Part shown: piece by piece, positions 23,442 through 23,918 of the stretch
How the letters are laid out: each line of letters starts with the position of its first letter
Numbering within the stretch: the first letter of the stretch is position 1
Assembly (NCBI GenBank): GCA_005793025.1
Contig: SXQI01000071.1
Location: 1-23,918 of the forward strand
Direction of reading: 5' to 3'
DNA length: 23,918 bases
Source: Verrucomicrobiales bacterium
GTDB taxonomy: Bacteria > Verrucomicrobiota > Verrucomicrobiia > Limisphaerales > SXQI01
Program-made: the position numbers and the translations under genes
The notes under the pieces: generated by a model
Seen by the model: the letters and a program-made list of their open reading frames with translations, nothing else
The model's database searches: none
Told to the model about the DNA's origin: nothing

Positions 23442-23918
23442 TTACGGATTGGCTACCTGAACGACGCGGAAGAACTGTGCGTCTCGCGTTGTGGGCAACA
23501 TCATTTCTTGAGAAGATTCGTCACCCAAAGATTGATGTAGGCTATTCAGGACCTTCTGCCAATTCTCGAGGTCTGTAGACGCTTCGATCTGATAGAATTC
23601 GAAGGGAATTGTTGTCCATGACAATGTTCTGGATTGGAGATCAAACTTAGCTCTTATCCCATTCAAGGAAGGCAGGACAGAGTCTGAATTCGCTGTAGAA
23701 ACCTGCAAGTTAATCGGGGTTGTAACGCTTCCCTGATTTTCAACGGTCACAGTCCAATGCCCTGTGAGACTTGGATGTGCGCCATCAGGTCGAATTAAAA
23801 GCCGTCCGAAAGCAGACGATTGAGTCCATCCATCCTCAGCGCGGACCGCTGTGACGATGACAGGCTCCACAAAACCTCCCACTTCGACAAGCAATCGCGT
23901 AGAGCTTGAATCCACCAC
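23442..23918 (-). CDS. C-terminal part of a large secreted protein (cut by the window edge)
   Basis: 158 residues are visible; the reading frame is open to the window end, so the N-terminus is missing. The segment FGRLLIRPDGAHPSLTGHWTVTVEN is like the beta-sandwich seen after subtilisin-type protease domains. A second, Verrucomicrobia-style module follows: LSWTTIPFEFYQIEASTDLENWQKV and a C-terminal DAQFFRVVQV ending, the 'yq.e.StDL.NW...FFRV' signature. The protein is probably exported, perhaps a protease or adhesin. The catalytic domain, if any, lies outside the window. The stop is at 23442. Confidence 0.72.
   Translation of the reverse strand: MVDSSSTRLLVEVGGFVEPVIVTAVRAEDGWTQSSAFGRLLIRPDGAHPSLTGHWTVTVENQGSVTTPINLQVSTANSDSVLPSLNGIRAKFDLQSRTLSWTTIPFEFYQIEASTDLENWQKVLNSLHQSLGDESSQEMMLPTTRDAQFFRVVQVANP

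Noticed and set aside
23291..23578. Open frame of 95 codons on the plus strand
   Set aside because: It runs over a strong terminator and into the opposite gene, and the translation shows no recognisable fold or ribosome site.
1..23918. CRISPR arrays, insertion sequences, tRNA or rRNA genes, attachment sites
   Set aside because: No spaced direct repeats, transposase or integrase frames, or RNA signatures were found on either strand.

Overview
The window looks like chromosomal DNA of a Verrucomicrobiota bacterium, or less likely a planctomycete. The reason is the combination of a DUF1501 protein, a PSCyt1/DUF1549/DUF1553 protein, several secreted DUF1080 proteins, a Tat-exported Gfo/Idh/MocA oxidoreductase, and a secreted protein with the C-terminal 'StDLxNW...FFRV' signature. 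These are typical of that superphylum. I see no tRNA, rRNA, CRISPR array, transposase or phage gene.

Layout. Positions 1-5357 (+) form a surface-glycan or lipid region: the tail of an unidentified gene, a BioF/KBL-like alpha-oxoamine synthase, two tandem overlapping paralogues of an O-antigen ligase/polymerase-like membrane protein, and an FkbM methyltransferase. Positions 5459-8138 (+) hold a secreted double-DUF1080 protein and a Tat-exported Gfo/Idh/MocA oxidoreductase, a pair that fits a 3-keto-glycoside pathway outside the cytoplasm. Positions 8156-14324 (-) run DUF1080, then PSCyt1/DUF1549/F5-8C-like/DUF1553, then DUF1501 (tight spacing, an operon), followed by a small Cys-containing membrane protein and a LolA-like outer-membrane lipoprotein-sorting family protein. 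Positions 14448-16065 hold a GT2 glycosyltransferase (+) and an MscS channel (-), convergent. Positions 16237-21939 (+) are housekeeping and stress genes: purA, uppS, msrA, Mn-type sodA, an HtrA/DegP protease and fur. Positions 21971-23119 (-) encode a beta-barrel-like outer-membrane protein and a monohaem c-type lipoprotein. Their promoter carries two Fur-box-like palindromes, one filling the -35/-10 spacer. Positions 23442-23918 (-) are the C-terminal end of a secreted protein cut by the window edge.

The most noteworthy signals are (1) a terminator and a competing hairpin in the purA leader, suggesting an attenuator or very small riboswitch; (2) the two-operator, probably iron-regulated outer-membrane protein/haem-lipoprotein pair next to fur; (3) the double-DUF1080 plus Gfo/Idh/MocA pair; (4) tandem overlapping Wzy/WaaL-like paralogues; and (5) several strong hairpins or palindromes in short intergenic gaps, including a 10-bp-arm hairpin before the oxidoreductase and a 9-bp-arm palindrome around the htrA -35 hexamer. 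The only stretch over 300 bases without a gene is 23120-23441. It holds the Fur-type promoter, a strong plus-strand terminator and a possible small RNA.
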